Part shown: piece after piece, positions 47,263-60,425 of the stretch | Position numbering within the stretch: position 1 is the first letter of the stretch | How the letters are laid out: each line of letters opens with the position of its first letter | DNA from: Dipteronia dyeriana | Lineage: Eukaryota > Streptophyta > Magnoliopsida > Sapindales > Sapindaceae | Length of the DNA stretch: 64,000 bases | NCBI GenBank assembly: GCA_032871835.1 | Contig: CM065295.1 | Coordinates: 87,537,819-87,601,818 of the forward strand | Direction of reading: 5' to 3' | Translations under genes and position numbers: made by a program | The notes under the pieces: generated by a model | Database searches by the model: none | Told to the model about the DNA's origin: nothing | The model's input: the letters and a program-made list of their open reading frames with translations, nothing else

Positions 47263-50200
47263 TTAACCAAGACCTGTACTAGCTTCCTTACGCGGTGCAT
47301 CTGCCTTAATACGAGGTGGCCTGACTATACGGTCGATGAGCCCATATTCAAGAGCCTCTTCGGCATTAAAGCGTTTCATCCTACGCAAGTCCTGGTTAAT
47401 CTGCATATACGCAAAGAAAATTAGTAACTAAATATAACAAGGATGACAAATTTTTTGCAAAGTTTGAAATAAACCGAAGAGACAAAAATTGGACAAGAAG
47501 ATAAGGCTTATTCACTGACATGCTTGCTTAATTAGTTCATCGAATGAGTTAACTAGAAAGGCATTTTATAATTCAGCTTCGAGCAAACTAACCTTCTCAA
47601 GTGGCTGCCCTGTTTTCTTAGCCAACTCACCATAAAGGTAATCTTTAATTCTGATAAGCTCGTTTGCTTCATTACGAATGTCATCAGCCTGAGAAAAGAA
47701 TTCCATTTTTTCATGATCATCACAAGGAAAATCGAAAAAAACCTCCATTGACAAATATCAAGGATAGCTGTTCCTCACATAATGTCACGCAGTCTTCATA
47801 CCTGACCACGAGCTGCCCCAGCAGGAGATTGTAAAGCAATTCTTGAAAGAGGCATTGCAAAGCGATGATCCTTCATATGCCAGTCAGTAATATGAGAAAA
47901 AACTTAATTTGGAACTCAGATTCATCTATCTGATAGTATAATGCAACCAATATGAAGAACATAAAACATGAGAAATGACCCCCCCATGGAGTGTTGTGAT
48001 CCTGAACTCTATGCATTTGGAGCACCGTATCAAACATGGAATTGGATACAAATTTATCCATCCCCATGTAATACGCCGTTTGATGCCTTCTATGGATTGG
48101 ATTTCACCTATTCCTATAAGGCCTGAATCCCACAAACAGCAGATTTGTGAAACCCACCTCTTATCCTACCGTTTTTGGGATTGTATATAGATTTATTTAT
48201 AAAAATGTTGTTTTTTTAATATATAGTTTAAATTTTATTTGAAAATGATTGAAAATAATTTTCTTTTTATTTCAATCCAAATGCAGCCTAAATGTACAAA
48301 TATATTATGCATTGTGGAAGCATCCCACAATAAAAGACTATACTATTTGATCCACAGCTTTTTTTGTTATTAGCTTATTTTTTAAATCACATATCCACCC
48401 CATCCCAATCCATGCACAAACATGATTTTACAAATCTAATCTACATGATGTTTATAACAGATAAAAGACCATTCACGGTCATTATCAAATGCCTAGCTTT
48501 TGAGGGACAACTCTTTTGCATTAGGCCACATTAAATTACAGCAATTCAGTTTGCCTTCGCCTCACCATCCGCCATATAGGTGGAGGAACCACAAAAAGTT
48601 ATCAATTTTCCTTCCAGAGCAGAAAAGAACATTACCTTTTCTCCTGCCACAAGAAGAAAAGCTGCTAAATTATATGCATAGCCCACACATTGGGTCCCAA
48701 TCGGACTCTTCAAGCTCTGCATGGTGTCATAAATAGCTAAGCAGGGAGTAAGCTGCAAACAAAACAACTCTTCAGCAAAAAAGTACCATGATATAAGCAA
48801 CAGTAACATAAGGAAAGAAGTAGATGGATTCAACTGCAAAAACATTGATTCAGAAGAACTCACATCTCCACCAGGACCATTAATGTACATATAAATCCTT
48901 TTGGAATCATCAAGACTGTCAAGGTACAACATTGTTGCCAATAATTGGTTGCTAAATTCTTCGTCTATATTCTGCCCAATGAAAAGTACACGCTCTCGAT
49001 ACTGCAATACCGAGAATGTAGTTAGTTTCTTCAAAACCCAATATGTAAATCAAATTGAAATATAGTAAGAAAACTTGACATCCACAAATAGATAAGGAAA
49101 TAGAACACTTGCACTGCGTTATCTATGCATCTTTCAATCTGGCTCACAATGATGGCCAGAGGACAAAAATGGAGAGTTAAGAAAATTGCATTTGATAAAC
49201 CAACAACATTAATTAGAACAAGGAAACAACAGGGTCATGCAAGGTTACGAAAAGGTAGTTAGGATCATCTCATCAAGAGGGTAGCATTGGAGACTCATCT
49301 GTTCTGATATTGGGATCATTCCTTTGATGTATTATGTATATATGAATTTGATTAGGTGCGGACATAAGGATTTTGGATATTCATAGAACTCTTAAAGTTA
49401 AGAATTCACTCAAATAAAAAAACACGTTACTTAACAAATCATTACTACATACATATATAAAAGTTAAAAGTTCCAAAAATCTTTTAGGCAAGGAAATAAG
49501 GGTTGCTCATTTCATTAAAGTTAAGATTAGTGGAAATAACTTACCAGGGCATTCCATAAATCGACCCATTGCCAAGTTCCCTCACCAGGAGTCCTATATG
49601 GCACTTTTGGTGTCCCAATAGGCATCATTCGAACCGGTGACCGTGTTGGTTTATTACTATGACTCCTGCAATAGAAATGTACCATGCATATGAGAGCAAT
49701 TTCAAAGTTAAGAATCTGCAAGTGAAGTGGTGCAATATTATTATGAGTCAAAAGAACTAAACCAAATTACACGACGCATTTTCCTTGGGAGAAAAAATGA
49801 TGGAAAGGAGAAATTAATTCAAACATCAACTGAAATATGTTACCACCAATCAAAGTAATGAAACAGAAATATATATAAATACTAGAATATAGGTTCAGAG
49901 AAGAGATGCTATTATACATTTAAACATGTAGGTACAAGATTCCAGCTGTCCACTGAAAGGTGTATAGAGCAGTGCACCAGCAGGTGAAGTTACACTATTA
50001 TTATAATTATGCATTTAGGTTTCACATATCTGAAGAATGAAGGTACATACAATGGTAAACATCACATGAAGTAACAACAATGTACAAGTGCAGCTAGATA
50101 CAGTCAAAACACTATATATTGAAAACCAAGTAAGGCATCATAGTTAGAAAAGGGCAAGGAAGAGGAAATGATTCTGAATATCAAATTAGAAGGAACCTCA

Positions 50201-51382
50201 CGAAAATTACTGGAGCATCTTACACACTTATACCCAATCCAACAAAGCCTAAAGCCCAACTACATGAATTCCCTATTGCCTTTGTAATACATCACTTGTA
50301 AGCGTATAATTATGAGGCATACAGAATTTAGAAGAGAAAGAAGAGGAAAAACAACACAGATTAGAATTTAGAAGAGAGAAATAGAGAGAATTGAAGGAAA
50401 GAGTTATTTCATATAATTCAACATAAGCTCAATACAATAGCATTCAACTATTTGAAGGCTGAGATTGTTGTGTATGAGCTGGGAAACAATACAACAAATA
50501 AATTGTGGTCCCTCGACAATAATTTTATCAAGTGTTTCACTAAAGATTTGCAGCAAAAGTTTGAATGCACACAAATTGACTGGTATTGTGCTAAGAGCCT
50601 AATAATTTAAACATTTTAAGACAGACAAATAAATAAATTCATTATATTTATAACATACAAACAGCAAAAGGATTTTGCCATCAACACAAGAAACAAAATA
50701 ACATTGTCATTCGCTAGAATAGGCTTTTATACATGTTATAATGCTCCAGTGGAACTCAAGATAGCAGCATTCTGATAAATTAATGAAAAATCGAAACACT
50801 TTTACTGTTTTAACAGGTAAATCGCCAAAGGTCCAATTTTTATCATAAAAAAACCATACATCACATCTAATTAGTGATTTCTAACATCTTTAATGTCTCC
50901 AAACTTGCTTCAAGAATAAATGGGCTTCACCGAATATCAATTTGATACTAAGCTTTCACATAATCAATGAAAATGCCCAAACAACGCCAGCCCACTGAGT
51001 CAATTACCCGCAATGAAGGCTCTTATGCACTCTGCCATAGAATTCTGCACTTAAGTTGGGTTTCACGGTTGCCAAAAAACCTATAAAAAGATTTTACACA
51101 AACAAAAAATTAAATAAAAGGAATTAGATACAGAAAAATTTCTTCTTTGAAGAAAAATAAATGAATGTTTTTATCAAAAGAAAGTAAATGAACAAACCTG
51201 GTGATTGAAGCTTTAATCCAGAGTAAAGCTTCGTTCCACAACTGCAAAAACATAAACCCCAGGTACAAAACAGCATCAGTTACAGGTTTTCCATGTTATG
51301 CATACATGTGTAATATATATGAAGAGAGGGAGAGAGAGATAGATAACCTAAGAGATGGTTGTTGGTTAAGAGAGACAGACAT
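47263..51382 (-). CDS. CLPR2: Plastid Clp protease inactive subunit ClpR2-like, nine exons, 276 aa
   Basis: Exons in order: 51382-51348, 51241-51198, 51080-51008, 49665-49545, 49001-48864, 48752-48636, 47870-47802, 47688-47593, 47400-47263; all GT-AG, sum 831 nt. The product matches Arabidopsis ClpR2 (279 aa) along its length: start [17 protein letters not shown] near residue 50, [27 protein letters not shown], end [11 protein letters not shown]. The N-terminus (about 50-60 aa, Ser-rich) should be a chloroplast transit peptide; the ClpP-like fold starts near Y92. ClpR proteins sit in the R-ring of the stromal ClpPR core and lack activity. Here the Ser position is Asn165 (GYAYN), the His position Gln190 (ALQSP) and the Asp position Lys240, so the triad is absent, as expected. 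The first two exons are only 35 and 44 nt. No damage is seen. Confidence 0.95.
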
Positions 51383-51648
51383 GTTTTTCGAGTGAGTTTT
51401 GGAACTGGTTTTGCTCTCTCTCTGTCTTTTACGAAGATGAAGGTTGAGCCACTTTGAAGTCCGAGTTGAATAGAGATAGGTACTTCTCGTTGTATTGTAA
51501 GTGAATCATGTATTGATCTGGACCGTTTAATATCTTAAAAGGGTAGGCTTGCCTAATGGCAGTCGACGGTTGTGATGCTTTTATTTGCCCAAAAATATGA
51601 TGCAATCTAAAGCAGTGAAGGTAACAAATTAAGTAATTAACGATGTAA
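51383..51648 (-). promoter_or_regulatory. Leader and promoter side of the CLPR2-like gene
   Basis: On the minus strand an agagagagagcaaaacc leader lies just before the ATG. No clear TATA box is seen. A MITE-like repeat begins 267 bp upstream (51649), so the compact promoter is bounded by a transposon. Confidence 0.45.
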
Positions 51649-52404
51649 GGGTCGTATGTTTTTTTCACTTAAAATTTAATAGGTCTGAATCATAATTATT
51701 AAGTTATTTTGTTTATTTTTTTAAATGGTCAAATAACTTAAAAATCCTAAAAAACAACTTGAAATAAAAAAAGTCAAGAATCTTGACTTTTTACTTAATT
51801 GCAAATCACTGAATTGCATTAAATACAATCTAAAATATTTTCTTCCGATACTATCCCCATATATAGTATGTTTTCAATTTAATCATAATTATATATGGTA
51901 TAGAAATATTTTATTTTAATATAATGTTTATTTTTAAATAGCTTTAAAAATAAAAAAGAACTCTAATCACTTCTCATATTTGTGTTTAATATCAATACTT
52001 TATTTTGATATTATGGTTATATATATATATATAGATATTAGAGTGTTTGTGTGAGTTTTTTTGCTATCCCTTTTATTTTTGAAAGAAAAAACAAACATTT
52101 TATTTTCTTAGTAAAAATGAAGTTTATTTGTAATCGAAGAAGAAGATCATGATCATATGTGTTCATATATAATTATTGTTTTTGGATTGTTTTTATTCTA
52201 TATTATATGTATAATTGTTTAACTTAGGTATAAATGTAAAATTATTTATTTTTAGACAATTTTACTTTTAAAAAACAAATGCGTTGACAATACATTCAGA
52301 TGTGAGAAAAAAAAACATGTCATTCAAGTTCAGATTTTATTCTCTATTCAATATTTAAAAAACTTCAGGACTATTCAGTATTCAGACAAAAAAAAAACAA
52401 CCCC
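51649..52404 (+). mobile_element. MITE-like dispersed repeat, copy B (about 756 bp)
   Basis: It matches 28260-29000 throughout in the same orientation. Ends gggtcgtatgtttttt and, reversed, ggggttgttttttttt are inverted repeats. Noncoding and AT-rich. Confidence 0.7.
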
Positions 52405-52429
52405 TTACTATTGATTATTATAAAAAAAT

Positions 52430-53141
52430 AATAGAGTTGTAGTAACAAAAAATGGTCTCTAGGCCCAAAATACAAAGCCCATCGACAATTATGGTCAAGT
52501 TTGGATCAGATCCAATGAGTTGGGTTGATCCGAATTATTGTATCATAGATTTAGATTGACTTGGTCAGTCATACTTGATTGACGTAATCACTCCTACTTA
52601 AACTCAACCACGATAATCGTGGATGAAAAATTCGAAACAACCAATTATTTAATCCTGCAAAATCCAGCTAGAATCTCAGGGATATTCTTCAACTCTTCAA
52701 AAGTACAAGTCGGCTTTGGGTGTCTATAAATAAGACTCTCTGTTCGAAAAATGAGGATCTTCTTTGGCTGGAGCATTCATTCATGCTAATTGTTAGTCAA
52801 AACTCTGTATGAATCAAAATCTAGTCACCGGAACTGATAAAACAGAAAAACCTGATCGCCAATTACATTAAAGCTCAGCCCAAGCTCACCTAAGGCCTTT
52901 ATAAGACCTCTTTCCTTTTATCTTCAAATTTCGTTTCTGCTTTATTCATTTGTGCTTTTCATCTGTTTTTTTTATACAGGTTTCATATATCTGACTTAGC
53001 AATTCAAACCAAGTTGCTAGGGCCTGATTTGAACCCGACTAAATCCATTAACTATCATTTGACCCACCACAGTTTGGCTTATACCGTGTGGCCCTTGCAA
53101 CTTAAACACAGTAAATGATCCGAGACAGAGTTATTTCGAAA
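52430..53141 (+). mobile_element. Presumed 5' LTR and leader of the Tat-type element
   Basis: Just upstream of gag on the same strand is a non-coding stretch with a TATA-like ctataaataag (about 52722-52732). This fits an LTR plus leader, but the second LTR lies outside the window, so borders are not proven and no primer site was settled. Confidence 0.4.
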
Positions 53142-54153
53142 ATGTCTGGAGACGGAAGCACCCCAACTATAGAGCAATAACTGGCCGTATTAACCGTTCA
53201 AATGGCGGCCAACGCCCAAAAGCTGCAGGAAATCGAAGCGGAGAACGTAACGATTTGGACCAGAAATACGGAACTGCGAGCGTTAATTGAAGGTATGCCC
53301 AACAACGTACCACCAACACCTCTTGTCCAAACAGATGATCGTGAACAAGAAAAGGGCACGATGACTCCAACGGTGCCAGTATATCAGACGAATAAGGAAC
53401 AAAATGCAAACCAGGGGATGAGCCAAGATACGACAAGAACAGTTCAAGCGGAGGCTGACGATCCTGCAACACAGACTTGGCGGGAAGCGCCGTAAGAACA
53501 CAATTTGGTCTTCAATTGACAGCAAGATAACGTCCTAAGGACCCTTGTATCTCACCAGTCGACTTCCAACTTGGTAACACCGAATGCTGGTTTAAATCTT
53601 TTCACTGACCCTGAACTTTCTCTCAGGTTCGCAGAAATGGAGTCCTTAATCCAAAGAATCCCATGATTACCCTCACCTATCAAAAAGAGTACAGTGAACA
53701 GTTCACGGAATCATCATTTGTCGACGCCATCGCTCTAGTAGAAATGCCCCAGAAATTTAGTTTCCCAAACATGAGGCAGTTCGAGGGAACAACGGATCCA
53801 AACGACCACATAGCTCAATATAAGCAACGCATGTTCACTGCGGCAATCCCATATGACCTTAGAGAAGCCTGCATGTTCAAGACATTTGGGTCGAGCCTCA
53901 GTGGTCCAGCATTACAATGGTACATAAATTTACCTTATAATCCCATCTCTTCTTTTACGCAGCTCACATATACATTCGTGGAGCAATTCGCAAACAACAG
54001 AAAATTGGAAAAGCAGTCAGACGACCTATAAACTATAACCCAAAGAAGCAAAGAAAACCTTAGAGCGTATGTCGGACTCTTTAATAGAGAGAAGGTGCAA
54101 AGCCCAAATTGCAACCAGGCTACTGTAATTTCGGCCTTCAGAAAAAGACTCAG
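53142..54153 (+). pseudogene. Tat-type Ty3/gypsy gag, N-terminal part (broken, interrupted)
   Basis: The gag frame starts at ATG 53142 (MSGDGSTPTIEQ), hits a TAA at about 53178, stays open 53202-53495, then changes frame into 53663-54031. The second stretch holds the retrotransposon gag domain (FEGTTDPNDHIAQYK, then SGPALQWYINLP). A TAA ends it at 54029-54031, and the match goes on to 54148, where a chromovirus is inserted. The continuation lies at 62051. At least two stops and one frame change show it is dead. Confidence 0.7.
54149..54153. repeat. 5-bp target duplication, left (ctcag)
   Basis: ctcag directly precedes the LTR at 54154 and recurs directly after the LTR at 62050. Confidence 0.9.
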
Positions 54154-55712
54154 TGACAGGACCCACCCCGACTCCTCTCTTGAGTACGAGGGAAACCGTA
54201 TGGGCTCTACATTTACTAGCATGATAAAATGACTTTCTATTGAAATTTCCATAGGAAATACTTGCTATTAAACAAATAAAATGTAAGGAGAGTGCAAAAT
54301 GTACATAATTGCAATTTCTTTTCATATATTTTCGTTCTTTACAAAAAGTGTCAAAATTGACCGATCGGACCAAAAACCGACCACTATAAAAACTAAGTAA
54401 CCAGTCCATCCCGAGTGGGAAACTGAACAGGCCGAGTAAGAAACCCGAGTAGGCCGAATAGATCGAATAGGCCATGTGGGCCGAGTAGGTCAAGTGGGCC
54501 GAGTAGAAATCCGACCATGTTCTGACCATGCCTACCATCCCGACTATGCCTACCGTCCCGACCATGCCTATCGTCCCGACCATGCCGGCTCATATTTCTA
54601 AATATGTACATGAAAATTTAAAATGCATGACTTTTATGCTTCATGATGTCATCGAGTGATCCACCTCAAAACTTCTGAGTCCGTAAAACCGAGCAACTAC
54701 CTGGATAAATATTTAAGAGTGAAAGGATGAACGCTAACGCCCAGTGAGTGAATGAAAACTTTTAAAAACACTTTTCTAAACCACTTTACAATAAGCATTC
54801 AGTAATACATGGTATACGATAATATATCTACTTTCGTGCTAAATAAACTGAATAAACTGAATGCTTCTATTTGCTGAACAAGAATAAATACTTTATAAAA
54901 TCTTAATATGCACCAAATTCGTACTGGGGATATCCTTAATACGTAAGCCGAAATACTTCGGGCAAACGCAGAGTCATGAATAACTTCTGGTCATACCCGT
55001 GCATAGCGACTCAATTACTCTTTCTCTGGTCAATACACGGGCAAAGCGACTCTCTGGTCATACACATGCAGAGCGACTCAATTACTCTTTCTCTGGTCAA
55101 TACACGTGCATAGCGACTCATGACATACACATGTGTAGAACGACCTCAAAAGCCAACCATAATCATAACTGGGAAGATACATACATGGTGCTTTTATAGA
55201 AATTACAATCTCTTCTTGATAATTCATAAAAATAATATACTGATTATGAATGCTAATATAAGCATAAAATATATATTTTCGGTTCTCTGTATACTCACCA
55301 TCAATCATAAAAAGCAATAAAAAGCTTAAAATGATTTGCAGCAATTAAAGCATAAAACTATAAACTTGAGTTAAAAACAAAACTGAAACTTAATTCACTC
55401 ACAACTTAGAAGTCAAGCTTAATTCAGACTGAATATGCTAGGTTCCCTTCGTCCTCTTTCCTTCTCCTTCTCTTTTCTTTCTTCCTCTGGATTCTACTGC
55501 TTTCTAGCTCTCAACGTTTATCCTCCAATATATATATACTTATGGAAGGACACAGCTGAAGTTGTGAGCTAATTAACTAAGCTCACAGCTGCCTGTCAGC
55601 CATGTAATCACCTAGGCTTACTCACCTGATGCCTTTTCTATTTTATGCTTATCCAATTCTTTTTTTTTAAAATTGGGCCTTTCAATTGGGCCTGAAAGAC
55701 ATGGGTTTTACA
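54154..55712 (-). repeat. 3' LTR of the chromovirus (1559 bp)
   Basis: It starts tgacagg and ends tttaca on the plus strand (TG...CA). Compared with the 5' LTR it has about 30 extra bp (54309-54337), lacks a ~40-bp leader duplication, and has an extra caattactctttctctggtc-type unit. Internal short repeats: ggccgagta-type (54430-54510), ccgaccatgcctac-type (54515-54590), and tctggtcatacacgtgc-type units (54986-55130). Confidence 0.93.
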
Positions 55713-55726
55713 ATTCACCCCTCCAT
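55713..55726 (-). other. Polypurine tract of the chromovirus
   Basis: On the minus strand atggaggggtgaat directly precedes the 3' LTR, where plus-strand priming occurs. Confidence 0.8.
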
Positions 55727-55748
55727 ATAAGAATTTCATCCTCAAAAT

Positions 55749-56798
55749 TTACTCACTTAGCCGAAATAGATGGGGATACTGAGCCCGCATCTGATCTTCA
55801 TGTTCCCAAGTCGCCTCTTCCACTGCATGATTTCTCCATAACACTTTTACAAGAGGAATGAACTTTGTACGTAATACTTGTTCCCTTCTATCTAGAATCT
55901 TAATAGGTTCCTCTTCATAAGTTAAATCTTCTCTTAACTTCACTGGTTGTTTGGTTAAAACATGCATAGGGTCGACTATATATTTTCGAAGCATAGAAAC
56001 ATGAAATACATCATGAATTCTTGAAAGCTCGGAAGGTAAAACTAAACGGTATGCCACTACTTCTATTCGGGCAATGATCTCATATGGACCAATGTATCGT
56101 GGACTTAACTTACCACGTCTTCCAAATCGAAGTATGCATTTCCAAGGCGAAAATCGTAGGAATACATAGTCACCTACTTTAAATTCAAGTTCCCTTCTCC
56201 GCTTATCTGTATAGCTTTTCTGCCTATCTTGAGCAACCTTTAGTCTGTCTCTGATTATTTTAATCTTTTCTGTCGTGACTTGAACAAGTTCTGGACCTAA
56301 CAACTTTCTCTCGCCTACTTCATCCCAACACACCGGCGTTCTGCATTTTCTCCCATACAGAGCTTCATAAGGTGCCATTTCGATGCTAGCCTGATAACTG
56401 TTATTGTAGGCAAATTCTATCAAAGGTATATGTACATCCCAACTACCTTTGAAATCCATCACACAAGCTCGAAGCATATCCTCTAATGTCTGAATAGTAC
56501 GCTTCGATTGACCGTCAGTCTGTGGGTGAAAAGCAATACTAAAATGTAATCTAGTTCCCAAAGCTTCTTATAAACTGGGCCAAAATCGAGATGTAAACCG
56601 AGGATCTCTATCTGACACTATGGATACTGGTGCGTCATGAAGACGAACTATTTCATCCACATAAATTTTGGCTAATCTGTTAAGAGAGTAAGTAATACCG
56701 ATTGGCAAAAAATGTGCAGACTTTGTAAGTCGATCAATGATCACCCATACACTGTCGTGACCACTCTGACTACGAGGGAGTCCTATCACAAAATCCAT
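55749..56798 (-). pseudogene. Chromovirus integrase core and chromodomain-like end
   Basis: Frames 56798-56568 and 56561-55749 are one frame split by TAA at 56568-56570. The catalytic D-D-E set is visible: D in MDFVIGLP, D in VSDRDPRF, E in [10 protein letters not shown]. The GPY/F-type segment is [11 protein letters not shown], and the chromodomain-like end has [17 protein letters not shown]. Final stop 55749-55751. The TAA probably replaces CAA (in the usual SLQEALGT context). Apart from the stop, the region looks full-length. Confidence 0.88.
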
Positions 56799-56816
56799 GG
56801 TAACATGTTCCCATTT

Positions 56817-58748
56817 TCATTCGGGAATAGGAAGTGGTTGTGATAGTCCTACTGGTTTTTGATGTTCTGCCTTGACTTGCTGACAAATCAAACATTTAGA
56901 GACGAATTCTGCTATCTCTCTTTTCATACCTTGCCACCAGTAATGTTCTTTCAAAGTACGATACAGCTTAGTACTTCTTGGATGCATTGCATAAGCTGAA
57001 GAGTGAGCTTCTTCTAAAATTTCATCCTTGAGTTCCTTAATGTTTGGTACACACAGTCTGTTACTTAGAACCAATGTACCATCACTTTTCACTACAAAAT
57101 CAGCTCGTAAGCTTTTATGCACTTCTCCTTTTAATTTAATTAAATAAGAATCTTGAGTTTGCAATTCCCGTATACGATCAATCAAAATAGGTCTAACATG
57201 AAAGGTAACCAGTAATGCTCCATAATCTCGTGCTTCTAGCTTAACTCTCAACATTCTTAATTCAGTTAATAATGGAAGCTGAAGATGATTTACCTTCCAA
57301 TTCATCCTCAAATGAGCCATGGAACTTGAAGACTTTCTACTGAGTGCATCTGCCACCACATTTGTCTTACCAGGATGATATTCAATCGTACAGTCATAAC
57401 CTTTAATCAACTCAATCCATCTTCTTTGTCTTAAATTCAGTTCTTTTTGAGTGAAAAGATATTGTAAGCTTTTATGATCTGTATAAATCTGACAAGTAAC
57501 TCCATATAAGTAATGCCTCCAAATTTTCAGTGCAAACAGCACTGCAGCAAGCTCTAGATCATGGGTTGGGTAATTCTTTTCATGCTTCTTTAATTGTCTT
57601 GATGCATAAGCTATCACTTTCCCATGTTGCATCAAAACGCAACCCAAACCATGTTTAGATGCATCACTGTAAACAACAAACCCATCACTTCCGGTTGGAA
57701 GAGCAAGTATTGGAGCAGAAGTCAATCTCTCATTGAGTTTTTGAAAACTCTTTTCACAAGCTTCTGACCACTCAAACTTCACATCCTTTTGAGTCAATCT
57801 TGTTAATGGTGAAGCTATTTTAGAAAATCCCTCTACAAATCTTCGATAGTAACTTGCTAAACCCAAGAAACTTCTAATTTCTTTCACATTGATTGGTCGT
57901 TCCCAATTCACTATAGCTTCAACCTTTTGAGGATCAACATAAATACCATCACCAGAAATCACATGGCCTAAAAATGTAACTCTATCGAGCCAGAATTGAC
58001 ACTTACTAAATTTGGCATAAAGTTGATTCTCTCTCAAGACTTGTAGAATAATCTCTAAATGCTCTGTATGCTCCACATCATCCTTAGAATAAATCAAAAT
58101 GTCATCAATGAACTCTATAACAAATTTGTCTAGATAAGGATGAAATACCCTATTCATCAAATCCATAAAAGCTGATGGAGCATTTGTTAATCCAAATGGC
58201 ATAACTAGAAACTCATAATGCCCATAACGAGTTCTGAAAGCCGTATTTGGTATATCACAGTTTCTAATCCTCAATTGGTGATAACCTGTTCGCCAATCTA
58301 TTTTGGAGAATACCTTTGCCCCCTGAAGCTGATCGAATAAGTCATCAATACGTGGGAGTGGGTATTTATTACGCACCGTTGCTTTATTCAATTGCCGGTA
58401 ATCGATGCATAAACGTAACGTTCCATCTTTCCTCTTAACAAACAGAACTGGCGCTCCCCATGGTGACACACTAGGTTTAATAAAATTCTTGTTCACCAAT
58501 TCTTCTAATTGAATATTCAACTCTTTCAATTCGGTTGGAGCCATTCTATAAGGTGGAATAGAAATTGGAGTTGTGCCTGGGACCAAATCTATCACAAACT
58601 CAATGTCTCTATCTGGTGGTAATCCATGAAGATCTTTAGGAAATACATCTAGAAATTTTCTTACCACCGATATATCTTCTAATCTTACCTCACTATCCCG
58701 AGTATCAATTACATAAGCCAAATAAGCTGAACATTGTTTCCTGAGCAA
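56817..58748 (-). pseudogene. Chromovirus reverse transcriptase, RNase H and integrase zinc finger
   Basis: 643 codons open. RT motifs: [28 protein letters not shown] (usual KIDLRSGYHQL), [14 protein letters not shown] and [10 protein letters not shown] with both catalytic Asp. RNase [11 protein letters not shown], the acidic HDLELAA and YTDHKSLQY; end VADALSRK. The integrase HHCC finger follows ([17 protein letters not shown], then CLICQQVK). It ends at TGA 56817-56819 where relatives have Trp in a KWEHV context. The frame continues without shift. Confidence 0.9.
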
Positions 58749-58790
58749 CCGTCGGACAACAATAGCAGAAATAACACAAAAAGGAAGAAT

Positions 58791-59198
58791 TCAACGTTCG
58801 CCATATAAAATAACATCCGACTCTCCTTGAAGTGTAAATTTTACCTCTTTTCGAAAACAATCTACAGTAGCATGGTGTATAGCCAGCCAATCCATTCCCA
58901 AAATAACATTAAAATCATGTATATCAAGCGGAATCAAATCAACATGTAGCTCATGCTTACCGACTATGACCTTACTGTTTCTATATATATTCTCAGCCAA
59001 TAAAGATTCACCAGTAGGTGTAGCCACTACCATACTAGAATCTAATGGTCTTAATTCTACATCCGCATACACCATAAAAGATCGAGATACAAATAAATGA
59101 GTAGATCCAGGATCAATGAGAACATGAGCATTGTGGCCAAAAATTGTTAACATACCTGTAACGACATCTGGAGTGGTCTCGACATCTTGCTGAGTCAT
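58791..59198 (-). pseudogene. Chromovirus aspartic protease
   Basis: The active-site segment VLIDPGSTHLFVS and the downstream FNVILGMDWLAIHHA are typical of plant chromovirus protease (DPGS form of D-S/T-G). It ends at TGA 58791-58793, where relatives have Arg in a GERRILP context. It is in the same frame as gag and RT. Confidence 0.88.
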
Positions 59199-59321
59199 AG
59201 CAAAAACCCTTGCCTGAGTACGAGGTCTACCAGACTGACCTCTCTGTTGGTTACCTCCAACCCCTACTGTACTAACTTGGGTTTTCCCTGTAGTTGTAGA
59301 TCCTCCTACTCGGGATCCCCT

Positions 59322-60425
59322 TTATCCTTGAATCTGACCAGCGCCACTTTGCATTGGTTGAAATCCAATCTTTCTTTCTTCATTGCCTCCCTGAACTAAC
59401 TCGGGGCAATCCCTTTTTAAATGTCCAGGCTGCCCATATTGATAGCAACCTGATCTCCCTAAATAACACTCACCATCATGGTGTTTTCCACAAGTCTTAC
59501 ATAGAGGACGCCAACCTCTACCTATACTAATTCTCGGTTGATGACTACCCATTGGTTGTTGGACTGAGGCTTGGCTAGAACCAGGTCTACGACTCTGTTG
59601 ATAATTACTAGTCTGACCTGAAAAACTGCCTATTGCCTTAGACATTTTGCCATAAGAGCCCCCTGCTGACCAGTTACTGCGCTTTTGCTTATGTTGTTCA
59701 AATCTGCGAGAGTCACTAAGGCCTCTCTCTACTCTCAATGCAGCTTCAAACAACTTACCAAACTCAACATGTCCAGAAATAGTCACTATTGTCTTAATTT
59801 CCGATCGAAGTCCATCTTCGAATTTTCTACACTTATTTTCTTCATCAGCGACTACATACGGAGCAACCCTCGAAAGTTCTGTAAATTTCTTCTCATACTC
59901 TTCTACTGTCATAGATCCCTGTACTAATTTGAAAAATTCAGCTCTTTTCAAATCTTGATAGAAACGGGGATAATAATGATCATTAAACCACTTCTTAAAA
60001 TCCTCCCAAGTAACTCCTTCAGGAGTTCTTCGTTGAACTGAGGCCCACCAATCATATGCTTTTTCCTTTAGCAAAAACGTAGCAAAAGAAACCTTCTGTT
60101 CATCGGTGCACCTCATAACTTCAAATACACGTTCTAATTCATTCAACCAAGAACTAGCACTATCTGGATATCCTGTTCCATCAAAATTCGTAGCTCCCAA
60201 CTTTCGTACATGCTCAATTGAATTTTCAGGCACTCGCGTTTGGTACTGGACCATCGCAGTCAACAGTTCTGCAATCATATCCATTGGTTCTTCCCTAGGT
60301 TCCAGTACATGAGGTTGAGCTATAGGTGGTTGAGGGTGTGATTCTATCTCGTTTTCTCCTTGGTTATCACTCCTCTCTCCAAGGTCAGCTACCGGTCTTG
60401 TGCGTAGGAGGCCAACTCGACACAT
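59322..60425 (-). pseudogene. Chromovirus gag with altered zinc knuckle
   Basis: Starts at ATG 60425, 85 bp downstream of the primer site. The retrotransposon gag domain is about residues 85-200 (FDGTGYPDSASSWLNELE, YDWWASVQRR, WEDFKKWFNDHYYP, SMTVEEYEKKFTELS). The CCHC knuckle reads CYQYGQPGHLKRDC: the second Cys is Tyr, which should abolish zinc binding. A TAA at 59322-59324 closes this part; the frame continues in register to the protease. Confidence 0.88.

Noticed and set aside
47221..47424. Plus-strand 67-aa ORF
   Set aside because: Antisense shadow of the last CLPR2 exon.
54026..54611. 185-aa and 72-aa minus-strand ORFs with RHGRDGRH and YSAH repeats
   Set aside because: Translation of LTR short repeats; the same occurs in the other LTR (60499-60997).
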